Shown: positions 30,501 through 42,183 of the stretch, piece by piece | Layout: every line of letters starts with the position of its first letter | Numbering within the stretch: the first letter of the stretch is position 1 | DNA from: Coix lacryma-jobi var. lacryma-jobi | Taxonomy: Eukaryota > Streptophyta > Magnoliopsida > Poales > Poaceae | Direction of reading: 5' to 3' | DNA length: 64,000 nucleotides | Assembly (NCBI GenBank): GCA_009763385.1 | Contig: CM019826.1 | Span: 97,448,848 to 97,512,847, forward strand | Notes under the pieces: model-generated | What the model saw: only the letters and a program-made list of their open reading frames with translations | The model's database searches: none | What the model was told of the DNA's origin: nothing | Made by a program: the position numbers and the translations under genes

Positions 30501-32120
30501 ATGGGGGAAACATTTTGACTCTTGTATTATAAACTGACTTTGTGTTTTTCAATTGGTTTCTTCATGCATCTTTGCATTTCATCTTGCATATTTATATTCA
30601 GAGCTTCATGTATATAATCCTTAGAATGTGCCTATGCTCTATAGTATTTGCTCCGATGCTTTATGATGATGCTTGTAGCTTATGCTCTTTCTGATCACTA
30701 ATGCATGTTGTGAGCTGAGCTATTTTTGAAATGGTGAACCTGCTTAATGAACATAAAACATGAAATTGTTCACCATTGAGATATGCAACTAGCATGTGTA
30801 GGATGTGTAGAATTCACTCGTGCTTTTCATATATGCTAGGTTGTTATGTCTCTAGTTCTGAGTCATTCACATGCTTGGTATGTTCATATTCTGAAATAAA
30901 ATTTGAACCAAGTTAAGTGAATTGGAAAGATCGAGACGGGACTGCTTGTCAGCACATCACAGTTTCGAGACTGTTTCTCATTACACTTTGAGTTAAACTT
31001 GAGCTGTGTAGTGTATGACCGAAACTGTTGCTTTAAGCTTCTGATTGCTTTTGCATAGGCTTCGCACAGTTGAAAAGTTAGGCGATGACAAGTTTTCAAC
31101 CTCCCGCAATCACATGCTGAAATCTAAACTTGTGTAATTTAACAGCTGCAACTCCGATAAAATTTGGATACACAAGTCTATGTTTCATTCTATAGCATCA
31201 TGGTTGACCTGTGCTAGGGATAGTTCACCGGGTATACATGTTTAGCACTTGTTTGACTTCCTGTCTACACATGTTTGGTGCTATTTTGATGGCGAATACT
31301 TTTTTTTGGCTCACAACTGCTCACTTTGCTCACATATTCATATTTCGTATTTGGTGATCAGTTTGAGCCTTTGCTAGCATTCTGTGCATTATATAAGTCA
31401 TCGGATCAGCACGCTGTCCAGCATCTTCATACTCTATCGACTATATTCCTGAAGCTGCTAACTTGCATCTTTATTCATATGCATTTTGGAGGGGAGATAT
31501 TTGATGGTACATTTTCAACTAAGGGGGAGAAAATATTGACAAATCATGTGTAAACTCTATGTTCAACTAAGGGGGAGGAAAACTTGCAAATCATATGCTT
31601 TCCGAGTTGAACTAAGGGGAAGATTTCCTGGTTGTGTGCACTATTTGAGGGGGAGTTTGCTCGGTCTTTGAGCTTTCCAATTGGTTCGGAGCATTTTTTG
31701 ATGACTATTTGTGTTGAGCCTTTGCCTCCTTCTTGAGGGACTAGAGTCTTTGCTCTTATGCCTGTTCAATTGGTATTGAGCTTTCTCGCTAGCGGTGTTG
31801 AGCCTGTTCTACCTCTTCTTGAGGGCTAGCTCTATCTTTGCTTGGATTTCAATTAATTTTTCGATTGTTATCGAGCTTTCTTGCTAGCGGTGTTGAGCCT
31901 GTTCTACCTCTTCTTGAGGGCTAGCTTTGCTTTGCTTGGTTGCGTCGAGCCGCTGCCCATGTATGTGGGAACCAAGTTGTTTCGCTCCTTCCACTTGACC
32001 TTCTTCGGCTTTGATATGCTTTTGGGTCATTTGGTTGAGTTCTCTCTCTTTCTTCTTTCTTTCTTCCATTCCATGATGATTTGAGTTGGTAGTTGACAAT
32101 GCACTCATCAAGGGGGAGAT
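30501..32120 (+). other. 3'UTR of Copia E with multiple polypurine tracts
   Basis: About 1.6 kb without a plausible gene. Purine tracts recur at about 31518-31534 (AAGGGGGAGAAAA), 31569-31582, 31614-31626, 31647-31658 and finally 32109-32120 (CAAGGGGGAGAT) beside the LTR. Repeated tracts in this position are a known Sirevirus trait. Several TTGAGGGCTAGCTxT segments repeat in the last 400 bp. Confidence 0.8.
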
Positions 32121-34193
32121 TGCGGATACATGGGTGTATGTCGAGTCTCTGAGTGATGAGTGATTGTCAACTGGGATAATGCGCATGTTCTTTGGCTTGT
32201 GTTGTGCAGGTGTCGAGCACGAATACAGTGATCAGAGGCAAGGTGAAGGTCAAGTAGAGACGTGCCTTGCCGATGGACCGAGAGTGGCGAAGGGCGGACG
32301 TGAGGCTTGGACTGAGGGACCGGTGGCCCGAGGATCAGCTGTGGTGGCTGATAGCTTGGGACAGCGACGAGCGGAGACTTGCGGGCATGGTGTTGCTCGA
32401 GTCGAGGACTTGGGGACACATGTTGGTGGACGGGGTGCACGAGCGGTGCATCCCTTCTACGGCTCGGTTTGGTGGTTGAGCCACAGAAAAACCACCGAGT
32501 GGACGGTTTCCAGGTTTGGGCCTCAAAACCTGGGTGCCGATGGTTTCCGAGTTTGGGCCACAAAACTCGGGCTGAGGACGGTTTCCAGGTTTGGGACTCA
32601 AAACCTGGGTGCTGCGGGTTTCTGAGTTTGGGCCACAAAACACAGGCGATGGACGACTGGTTTCCCGGTTTGGGCCTCAAAACCGGGGTTGGTCGTGAAG
32701 GTTGGTTTCCCGGTTTGGGCCTCAAAACCGGGGGCGAAGTCCAGGAAAAGGACGAACGGAGCGGTGGCGGCACGTGGCGGCAATCAGTGAGGTTGCGTCG
32801 AGGCAACGCTACCAGTTGTGCGGGCATGGCCGTCGGATCACCGGCATCTTCGAGTTGGTCCAGAATAACCCTAGGGTTTAGCTGGTTCGCTCTGTAATTA
32901 GAGAGGGGTAGAGTAGGAATTAGAATTAGGATAAGTAGAGGGAGACACCCTCCTCCCATTCTATCTTAGCCATTTGCTCTTTGCCTTCTAGGTTTTCCTG
33001 CTCTCCCAATCCCCTGCTGTAGCAACTGAGATCCGCAGAGAACCATACCTCTGTGTACTGGAGATTTTGAGGAAGTGAGACCGTAATCTCACTGTTGTAG
33101 CGTGTGGTAGCCACACGGTTGCAGATCGATGACTTGATTCGCGTTTTGTTCGTGTTCTTCGTTTCTTCGTGTTTTCCCCGTCACTCGATCTCCCTCTCTA
33201 CTGCGTCTTTGCGAAATCCATTTGAATCAACCTGTTCTTTATAGTGAGGAGATCATTTCCACCGAAGGAATTCATCTAACTCCTCACGAACAAGTAGATC
33301 GGGTTGATTTCATTTTCGTGGCGCTTTTTCGTTCATACTCCTCCCCCTTTGATTTCTTGGTGTTTGGGTTGATTTGAGAGGATGATTTCTTGGGGATAGT
33401 CTCCTAACTACCTCCTGAACATCCTCTCCAAGTTTGGGAACGTAGGATTGAGTTTTGATTCGGATTTGGGAGGATTCGTGAGAGGGGCGACCGAAATCGC
33501 CCTCTCTGCTCATCCGCGGACAGTCCGCTAGGAGAACCGCGGACAGTCCGCGCGTCGGGGTCGGTCAGACCAGTGGCCTGACTCCGCGCTGTTGGAAAAG
33601 CCCTTTTTTGAACCACGGACAGTCTGCCGTTGGAGTTCGCGGACAGTCCAGGAACGTCCAGGGGACTTGCAGCAACTATGCTGTTTCGGGGTTTTTGCCG
33701 GCGGACAGTCCGCCATCCCCTCGTGGACAGTCCGCAGTAGGGGCGGACAGTCCGGGACCTCAGGGCCGGACAGTCCGGGAATCGGCTGAAGCCTCTGGTT
33801 TAGTGCGTTTGCTCTCCTGACTTCTCCGTTTGGTTTCCAGACCTCTCGTTTGACCCTAGAGTTGATCAAGGAACCTCTCTAGGTATCTTTGCTACTTCTT
33901 AGCATTGGTATTTGGGGATTTCTCGACGTAGTCTTCCATCTACGTTCAGGACTTGGCTTTTGAGGGTCAAACTTGTGCCGGTATCTTTGGCGTTTGGTTG
34001 GCTATCGCTTTGTAGTGCCTCGCTGTGATCCTAGGGATCATCCACCCTCTTCCAAGGGTCGTGGGCATCACGGTTTCGATCGAAGCTTTCGGGGGTTGAT
34101 TTTGGGGACAAAAGGCCAAAGTTTAGAGAGAAAGTTTTGTGCTCCCATTCACCCCCGCCCTGGTCACCTTGCTATTGCATTCTCGGTCCTTCA
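32121..34193 (+). repeat. 3' LTR of Copia E
   Basis: 2073 bp, TGCGGATACATGG to CTCGGTCCTTCA, with hairpin array (about 32505-32745) and GGACAGTCCGC microrepeats (about 33515-33780). It abuts D's gag remnant and, 186 bp later, LTR D in the opposite orientation. Confidence 0.92.
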
Positions 34194-34316
34194 GGCAGAG
34201 TTGCAAATATCCCAGATGGAAGCACCCAAACTCTGCAGATAGGCCGACATGCGTATCTTCCAATACGCATAGTTCGTTCCATCAAAAAATGGCGGTTTGC
34301 CCACGCCGCGATCCAT
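34194..34316 (-). pseudogene. Copia D gag, 41-codon N-terminal remnant
   Basis: Reading left from the ATG at 34316-34314 the frame is open for 41 codons and matches the gag start of B and N. It ends at the E insertion. GGCAG (34194-34198) lies at the junction. The remainder of gag was lost with the deletion left of E. Confidence 0.8.
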
Positions 34317-34365
34317 GTCGCCTTCTATGGATCTGGAACTGGCTAAGGTGGAAGATCCTTAACCC

Positions 34366-34377
34366 GCTCCGATACCA
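34366..34377 (-). other. Primer binding site of Copia D
   Basis: The minus strand reads TGGTATCGGAGC beside the LTR end at 34380, identical to the N version. Confidence 0.8.
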
Positions 34378-34379
34378 AT

Positions 34380-36463
34380 TGAAGGACCGAAAGTGCTACC
34401 AGAAAGCGAGCAGAGGGGGGGTGAATGGGAGCTTTAAATTTCTTTTCAGAAACTTTAAACCTCTATCCTGAAAATCAACCCCAAGAGCAAAACCGATGCG
34501 CGTGATGTCCACGACCCAAGAGAATGGGTGGATGTTCCCTAGGAACACAGCGGGACACCACAAAAATTCCCTCGCCCAAGTTCATGCAGGTCAACTAGTG
34601 ACAGGAGAACTTTGGGTAACCTCAACCTCCCCTGAGCAACACGAGGGGGATTCATGGTATTTTGTAAAGCGAGAAGCCCGATTTCTGTAGAGCACGAAGT
34701 CAGGAATCCAACGCAACAAGCGGATCTCAAATCGTAAGTCAGACGAACAAACTGCGGACGAAAATGCGCAGGACAGACTCGACCGGACTCTGCCTGCGTC
34801 CGGTCACAGACCACCGGACACGTCCGGTCAAAGAAAATCACTTCTGGACCCTTACTGTTTGTGACCGGACTCACTATCCCTGTGCGTCCGGTCAAGTCTC
34901 AAGCGTCCGGTCGCAAGAATACAAGCGGATGAACAGTGTGTTTAGTGCGTCCGGTCAGTAACGAACAGAGCGTCCGGTCAAGTCGCGAATAAAACACAAA
35001 GTGTGTTCAACGACCGGACTCTCAACCCTAGCGTCCGGTCTGCCCGACGCCAGAGTCCGGTCACCCCGAAAATCAGCTGTTCGTCCACCGATTCGACACA
35101 AACTCTCCCAAAACGAAACCTGTAGGGCACAAACTTGGAGAGATGAGTCACAAGGAAGATAGTGAGCTATCTCTAAGAGATCATGGCTCGAACCTATCTC
35201 CAAATCGGTGAATCGAAGAAATTCGGGGGAAGGGAGAAAAACATCATCCGAAACGAAAATCGACCGATCCACTAGCTCGTGAGGTTAGAGGAGAATTCCT
35301 TCGGTGCAAAGAAGTGCCTCACGATCTAGAACATCTCTGTTCAAATGGATGTGCAAAAGACGCACAGAGTAAAGAGATCGATCAACGGGAAAAACGTGGA
35401 GAAAAGCAACCCGCGAAGAACGCGAACAAAACGTGAATCACAACCATGAATTTGCAACCGTGTGGCTACCACACGCTACAATAGTGAGATTACGGTCTCA
35501 CTTCCTCAAAATCTCACGGGCACAGAGGTATTGTTCTCTTCTCTGTGGATCTCAGTTCGCTACAGCAGAGGATGTGGAGAGCAGGAAAAACTAGAAGGCA
35601 AAATAGCAAATGACTGAGATAGAATGGGAGGAGGGTGTCTCCCTATACTTATCCTAATTCTAATTCCTACTCTACCCCTCTCTAATTACAGAGCGAACCA
35701 GCTAAACCCTAGGGTTATTCTGGACCAACTCGAAGATGCTAGTGATCCGACGGCCACGCCCGCACAACTGGTAGCGTTGCCTCGACGCAACCTCACCGAT
35801 TGCCACCACGTGCCGCCACCGCTCCGCTCGTCCTTTTCCCGGACTTCGCCCCCGGTTTTGTGGCCCAAACCGGGAAACCAGCCTTCACGACCAACCCCAG
35901 GTTTTGAGGCCCAAACCGGGAAACCAGCCGCCCATCGCCTGAGTTTTGTGGCCCAAACTCAGAAACCCGCAGCACCCAAGTTTTGAGGCCCAAACCTGGA
36001 AACCGTCCTCAGCCCGAGTTTTGTGGCCCAAACTCGGAAACCATCAGCGCCTAGTTTTTGAGGCCCAAACCTTGAAACCGTCCACTCGGTGGTTTTTCTG
36101 TGGCTCAACCACCAAACCGAGCCGTAGAGGGGATGCACCGCCTGTGCACCCTGTCCACCGACATGTGTCCCCAGGTCCACAACCCAAGAAACACCGTGCC
36201 CGCAAGTCTTCGCTCGTCGCTGTCCCAGGCTGCCAGCCACCACAGCTGATCCTCGGGCCACCGGTCCCTCAGTCCAAGCCTCACGTTCGCCCTTCGCCAC
36301 TCTCGGTCCATCGGCACAGCACATCTCTACTTGACCTTCATCTTGCCTTTGATCACTGTATCCGTGCTCGACACCTGCACAACACAAGCCAAAGAACATG
36401 CGCATTATCCCAGTTGACAATCACTCATCCCTCAGAGACTCGGCATACACCCCTATATCCGCA
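34380..36463 (-). repeat. 5' LTR of Copia D
   Basis: A 2084-bp LTR on the minus strand (TGCGGATATAGGG start at 36463). It carries the hairpin array at about 35845-36085 and GCGTCCGGTC microrepeats at about 34795-35060. GTCCA (36464-36468) follows, then B's RNase H resumes. Confidence 0.92.
34795..35060. repeat. GCGTCCGGTC microrepeats in LTR D
   Basis: Around ten copies of GCGTCCGGTC or GACCGGAC-type variants. They occupy the LTR position where N has GCGTCCGATGC and B has GCGGACAGTCCGC. Confidence 0.85.
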
Positions 36464-36881
36464 GTCCACTTCTGGGACTTGTCAGTTTATTGGTTCTTCT
36501 CTTGTATCGTGGTCCTCTCGCAAGCAGTCTAGTGTCGCCCAGTCTACCACGGAGGCTTAGTATGTTGCTGCGGCTAGCTGCTGTTGCCAGTTGCTTTGGA
36601 TGATGGCCACTTTGCGTGATTTTGGTCTGAGCTTTTCTCGCGTTCCTTTGCTTTGTGACAGCACGAGTGCGATTAGCGTTGCTAAGAACCCCGTGCTGCA
36701 CTCTAAGACCAAACATATTGATGTGCGCTTTCATTTTCTGCGAGACCACTATGAGAAGGGTGATATCGACCTTCGCCATGTCGATACTCATCATCAGTTG
36801 GCTGATATTTTCACCAAGCCTTTGGACCAATCAACTTTTGCTAGGTTGAGAGGTGAGCTTGGTGTGTGTTTCCCCTTTTAG
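36464..36881 (+). pseudogene. Copia B RNase H, C-terminal part
   Basis: It continues the RNase H cut at 11815 (GTCCA duplication at 36464-36468). It shows STSGTCQF, STTEA, STSAISVAKNP, TKHIDVRFHFLRD and the HQLADIFTKPL end, closing near 36881. A TAG at 36558-36560 replaces the GAG of the TEAE motif kept in E, removing a catalytic glutamate. Confidence 0.88.
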
Positions 36882-38474
36882 ATGGGGGAAACATTTTGAC
36901 TCTTGTATCATAACCTAACTTTGTGTTTTTCAATTGATATCTTTTCTGCATTTCATCTTGCATATCTGCATTCAGAGCTTCATGAATATAATCTTTAGAC
37001 CGTGACTATGCTATGTATAGTGTATGTTCCGATGCTTTATGATGATGCTTGTAGCTTATGCTCTTTCTGATCACTAATACATGTTGTGGGCTGAGCTACT
37101 TTTGGATGGTGAACCTGCTTAATGAACATAAAACATGACACTGTTCACCATTGAGATATGCAACTAGCATGTGTAGAATGTGTAGAATTCAATCGTGCTT
37201 TTCATATATGCTAGGTTGCTATGTCTCTAGTTCTGAGTCATTCACTTGCTTGGTATGTTCATTTTCTGAGATAAAATTTGAACCAAGTTAAGTGGATTGA
37301 AAAGATCAAGATGGGATTGCTTGTCAGCACCTCACAGTTTCGAGACTGTTTCTCATTTGCACTTTGAGTTAAACTTGAGTTGTGTAGTATATGACCGAAA
37401 CTGTTGCTTTAAGCTTCTAATTGCTTCTGCATAGGGTTCGCACAGTTGAAAAGTTAGGCGATGATAAGCTTTCAACCTCTCGCAAACACATGCTGAAATT
37501 GACCTTGTGTAATTTAACCGCTGCAACTCTGATAAAATTTGAATACACAAGTCTATGCTTCTTTCTATAGCATGATGGTTGAACTGTGCTAGGGGTAGTT
37601 CACCTTGTATACATGTTTAGCACTTGTTTGACTTCATGTCTATACATGTTTAGTGCTATTTTGATGGTGAATACCCTTTTTGGCTAAAACTTGTTCACTT
37701 TGCTCACATGTTCATATTTCGTACTTGGTGATCAGTTTGAGCCTTTGCCAGCATTCTGTGCATTTTTAATGAGTCATCGAATCAGCACTTTGTCGCGCAT
37801 CTTCATATTTTATCGACTATATTCCTGAAGCTGCTAACATGCATTTTGACTCATATGCATTTTGGAAGGGGGAGTTCTTCTCTCAAGGGGGAGATACTTG
37901 ATTAGTGCATTTTCAACTAAGGGGGAGAAAGTCTTGCAAATCATGTGTTCTCCGTCTCCGACTTTGGGGGAGAAATATTTTCCTGGTTGCGTGCACTATT
38001 TGAGGGGGAGTTTGCTTGGTCTTTGAGCTTTCCAATTGGTTCGAAGCACTTTTGATAGCTAGTTGTGTTGAGCCTTTGCCTCTTTCTTGAGGGACTAGCG
38101 TCTTTGCGTTTGTGCTTGTTCAGTTGGTATTGAGCTTTCTCGATAGCAGTGTTGAGCCCGTTCTGCCTCTTCTAGAGGGCTAGCTCTATCTTTGCTTGGA
38201 TTTCAATTGATTTTTCGATTGGTATCGAGCTTTCACGCTAGCGGTGTTGAGCCTGTTCTACCTCTTCTTGAGGGCTAGGTTTGCTTTTCTTGGTTGCGTC
38301 GAGCCGTTGCCCATGTCTTTGGGAACCAAGTTGTTTTGCTCTTTCCACTTGACCTTCTTCGGCTTTGATATGCTTTTGGGTCATTTGGTCGAGTTCTCTC
38401 TCCTTCTTCCTTCCTATCTCTATTCCATTATGATTTGTGTTGGTAGTTGACAATGCACTCATCAACGGGGAGAT
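36882..38474 (+). other. 3'UTR of Copia B with multiple polypurine tracts
   Basis: About 1.6 kb, collinear with the 3'UTR of E. Purine tracts occur near 37866, 37886, 37918, 37965 and 38003. The LTR-proximal tract, ACGGGGAGAT at about 38464-38474, has one C inside the G-run compared with E. No gene is visible. Confidence 0.8.
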
Positions 38475-40479
38475 TGCGGATACATGGGTGTATGCCGAGT
38501 CTCTGAGTGATGAGTGATTGTCAACTGGGATAATGCGCATGTTCTTTGGCTTGTGTTGTGCAGGTGTCGAGCACGGATACAGTGATCAGAGGCAAGGTGA
38601 AGGTCAAGTAGAGACGTGCCGTGCCGATGCACCGAGAGTGGCGAAGGGCGGACGTGAGGCTTGGACTGAGGGACCGGTGGCCCGAGGATCAGCTGTGGTG
38701 GCTGACAGCCTGGGACAGCGACGAGCGGAGACTTGTGGGCATGGTGTTGCTCGAGTCGAGGACTTGGGGACACATGTCGGTGGACGGGGTGCACGGGCGG
38801 TGCATCCCCTCTACGGCTCGGTTTGGTGGTTGAGCCACAGAAAAACCACCGAGTGGACGGTTTCCAGGTTTGGGCCTCAAAACCTGGGCGCTGTGGGTTT
38901 CTGAGTTTAGGCCAAAAAACTCAGGCGATGGACTGCGGGTTTCCCGGTTTGGGCCTCAAAACCGGGGGTTGGTCATGAAGGCTGGTTTCCCGGTTTGGGC
39001 CTCAAAACCGGGGGCGAAGTCCGGGAAAAGGACAAGCGGGGCGGTGGCGGCACGTGGCGGCAATCGGTGAGGTTGCGTCGAGGCAACGCTACCAGTTGTG
39101 CGGGCGTGGCCGTCGGATCACCAGCATCTACGAGTTGGTCCAGAATAACCCTAGTGTTTAGCTGGTTCGCTCTGTAATTAGAGAGGGGTAGAGTAGGAAT
39201 TAGAATTAGGATAAGTAGAGGGAGACACCCTCCTCCCATTTGATCTCAGCCATTTGCTCTTTGCCTTCTAGGTTTTCCTGCTCTCCCAATCCCCTGCTGT
39301 AGCAACTGAGATCCGCAGAGAACCATACCTCTGTGTACTGGAGATTTTGAGGAAGTGAGACCGTAATCTCACTGTTGTAGCGTGTGGTAGCCACACGGAT
39401 GCAGATCGATGACTTGATTCGCGTTTTGTTCGTGTTCTTCGCGTTCTTCGTTTCTCCGCGATTTTCCCGTCACTCGATCTCCCTCTCTACTGCGTCTTTG
39501 CGAAATTCGTTTGAATCAACTTGATCTTTATAGTGAGGAGATCATTTCCACCGAAGGAATTTATCTAACTCCTCGCGAACAAGTAGATCGGGTCGATTTT
39601 GTTTTTGTGATGCTTTTTCAGTTCATACACCTTCCCTTTTGATTTCCTGTTGTTTGAATCGATTTGAGCCGATGATTTCTTGGGGATAGTCTCCCAACTA
39701 CCTCGTGATCATCTTCTCCAAGTTTGGGAACGTGGGATTGTGATTTCATTCGGATTTGGGAGGATTTGAATTGAGGGCGACCGAAATTGCCCTCTCTGGG
39801 CACTCGCGGACAGTCCGCCGTTGTGCCCACGGACAGTCCGCGCGTCGGGCTCCGACCGAGCAGTGGTCGCGCGGCTCGGCTGTGCTGACTCGGTTTGACT
39901 GGTGGACAGTCCGCCGTAGTCGGTCGCGGACAGTCCGCGAGCCGACCAGGGAGGTTCAGCAGCAGTGCTGGTTTGGGATTTTTGCCGGCGGACAGTCCGC
40001 CATCTTCCCGCGGACAGTCCACGGTTGAGCCGGACCGTCCGGGACCGTACCGACGGACAGTCCGGGAATCGGCTGTGTGTTGAGTTTTGGTGCGTTTGCT
40101 CTCTTGGCTTCTTCGCTTGGTTTCCAGACTTCTCGGTTGGCTTCTTAGTTCACCTAGGAACCTCTCTAAGTATCCTTGCTACTTGTTAGCATCGGTATTT
40201 AGGGATTTCCTGACGTAGCCGTCAATCTACGTTTGGGACTCAGTTTCTAAGGATCGAACCTGTGCCGGTGCTTTTGGCTTTTGGTTTGCTGTCACTTGGT
40301 GGTGCCTCGCTGTGATCCTAGGGATCATCCACCCTCTTCCAAGGGTCGTGGGCATCACGGTTTCGATCGAAGCTTTTGGGAGTTGATTTGTGGGACAAAG
40401 GCCAAAGTTTCAAGAGAAATTTTATAGCTCCCATTCACCCCCCCTCTAGTCGCCTTGCTATTGCATTCTCGGTCCTTCA
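38475..40479 (+). repeat. 3' LTR of Copia B
   Basis: 2005 bp, matching the 5' LTR at 4294-6301 end to end, including the order of hairpin units and microrepeats. GGGAA follows at 40480-40484. Confidence 0.92.
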
Positions 40480-41453
40480 GGGAAAAACATGGAGAAAAGT
40501 TGAACGCGAAGAACAACTCAAGAACGTGAATCACAATCACAATTCCCAGCCAAAATTCGTCCCCACGAGGAGACAATAGGAATCCGGTCCCATTTCCGCA
40601 AAATCCAAATACACAGAGGTACGATTCACCGTCTCTGCGGTTCTTAGTAGCTACAGTAGGGATGTGGGAGAACAGGAAACCCTAAGCGACAAATGGCTGA
40701 GATAATCTGGAGGGAGGGGTGGCCTCTCCTTATGTAGCCTAATACAATTACTCCCCTTCTACCCTTACAGCTAATGAGCGGGCAAGCTAACCCTAAGGGT
40801 ATTCCTGACCAACTCGAAGTGTAGTCGATCCGACAGCCACGCCCGCACATCAGGTAGCTTCGCCTCGACGTGACCTCACCGGATGCCGCAACGTGCTGCC
40901 ACTCGCCGTCGGTCCTTTTCCTGGACCTCCCCCAGTTTTGAGGCTGAAACCGGGAAACCAGTCCACAGGCTAAGTTTTGTGGCCCAAACTCAGAAACCCG
41001 CCATCACCCAGGTTTTGTGGCCCAAACCTAGAAACCGTCCTCAACCCAAATTTTTTGGCCCAAACTCGGAAACCGGCAGCACCTAGGTTATGAGGCCCAA
41101 ACCTGGAAACCGTCCACTCGGTGGTTTTTCTGTGGCTCAACCACCAAACCGACAGCGTAGAGGGATGCACCGCCCGTGCACCCCGTCCACCCACAAGTCT
41201 TCACTTTTCGCTGTCCCAGGCTGTCAGCCACCACAGCTGATCCTCAGCCACTGGTCCGTTAGTACAAGCCTCACGTCCGCCCTTCACCGCTCTGGGTCCA
41301 TCGGCATGACACGTCTCTACTTGACCTTCCCCTTGCCTTCGATCACCATCTCTGAGCTCGACGCTTGCACAACACAAGCGAAAGAACATGCGCATCATAC
41401 CAATTGATAATCACTCATCATCTCAAGATCCGACATACACCCATGTATCCGCA
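40480..41453 (-). mobile_element. Copia LTR C (minus strand), right part
   Basis: A more diverged SIRE-like LTR read leftward from 41453 (TGCGGATACATGG). It contains a hairpin array (about 40930-41110) with several mismatched stems, and a TATA-like CTACATAAGG near 40730. B inserted into it; the other side is the 21-bp sliver at 4273-4293. It sits in the 3'UTR of element J, whose sequence restarts at 41454. Confidence 0.82.
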
Positions 41454-41924
41454 AGTTCTCTTTGTAAGGGGGAGATTTTCTGCTTTGAGCAAGTTTGATT
41501 GATTTGGAGCTATTCTTGATCGGTATGGAGCTAATCGCAGTCTTTGCATCCTTATGCATTTTTTAGTTGGTATCGAGCGTCAACTAGTGGTGTTGAGCCC
41601 TTTCTGCCTCTTCTTGAGGACTAGCTTGTTCTTGACTTGGTTGTGTCAAACCGTTGCCCATGTCTTTGGAACCAAGTTTTTTGCTCTCTAAGATCGAGTT
41701 TTGCTCTTTGATGAGTCCTTGCTCCGATCCTTTGCTTGGTTGTGTCGAACCGTTGGCCATGTCGTTGGGGACCAAGCTCTACTTATCTTGGCTAGTCCTT
41801 CTTCGGCTTTTACCTTGGCTTTTGGACATTTCGAGTAAGTTTTTTTTGTCTATCTACTTCTATTTTCTTTTCTTCTTTGATCTCAATTATGATGTGTTGA
41901 TGATGCACTCATCAAGGGGGAGAT
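41454..41924 (+). other. 3'UTR remnant of Copia J
   Basis: It matches the last part of the B and E 3'UTRs, with purine tracts TAAGGGGGAGATTTT (about 41472) and TCAAGGGGGAGAT beside the LTR (41912-41924). The rest of J's body lies outside the window. Confidence 0.75.
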
Positions 41925-42183
41925 TGCGAACACAAGGTTGATATGTGCCCTTGTGGTTCCCTTCCTGAGTGATTAGCGATCGGTCAACAGGATCACTGAA
42001 AGGGCTGAGAGGCAACATGTCTCTTGGCTGTGTTGATGTGCAGGTGTGGAGCTCAGAGGCAGTGGTCGAAGGTGAGGTGAAGGTCAAGTAGAGATGTGCT
42101 ATGCCGACGGACTGGGAGCGGTGAAGGGTGGACGTGAGGCTTGGACCGATGGACCGAGAGACCTGAGGACCAGCTGTGGTAGC

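Larger units (their letters stand above)
13794..34193 (+). mobile_element. Copia element E (Sirevirus-like), internally deleted, hosts F
   Basis: A plus-strand element of the B subfamily inserted in D's gag (GGCAG at 34194-34198 is the likely target duplication). It retains a middle piece of its 5' LTR joined directly to the integrase core, then RT, RNase H, a polypurine-rich 3'UTR and a full 3' LTR. Primer binding site, gag and protease are gone. Chromovirus F splits it at 15272/28705. Confidence 0.85.
11816..36463 (-). mobile_element. Copia element D (minus strand), largely deleted and nested
   Basis: A minus-strand SIRE-like element inserted in B's RNase H with TSD GTCCA (11811-11815 and 36464-36468). 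What remains is part of its 3' LTR (11816-12977), its 5' LTR (34380-36463), the primer binding site and 41 codons of gag. Element E was inserted in gag at 34193/34194. The rest of gag, all of pol and part of the 3' LTR are missing between 12977 and E, so a large deletion followed the E insertion. Confidence 0.85.
4294..40479 (+). mobile_element. Copia element B (Sirevirus-like) with nested insertions
   Basis: A complete but broken Ty1/copia element. It has LTRs at 4294-6301 and 38475-40479, a primer binding site at 6304, gag-PR-IN-RT-RH, and a 3'UTR with multiple polypurine tracts. It is flanked by the 5-bp duplication GGGAA (4289-4293 and 40480-40484). Its RNase H is split at 11815/36464 by element D. 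The LTRs are about 95% alike in the stretches I compared, older than chromovirus F. The gene order, two-knuckle gag and repeated polypurine tracts match the Maximus/SIRE lineage (maize Opie and Ji relatives). Confidence 0.92.
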
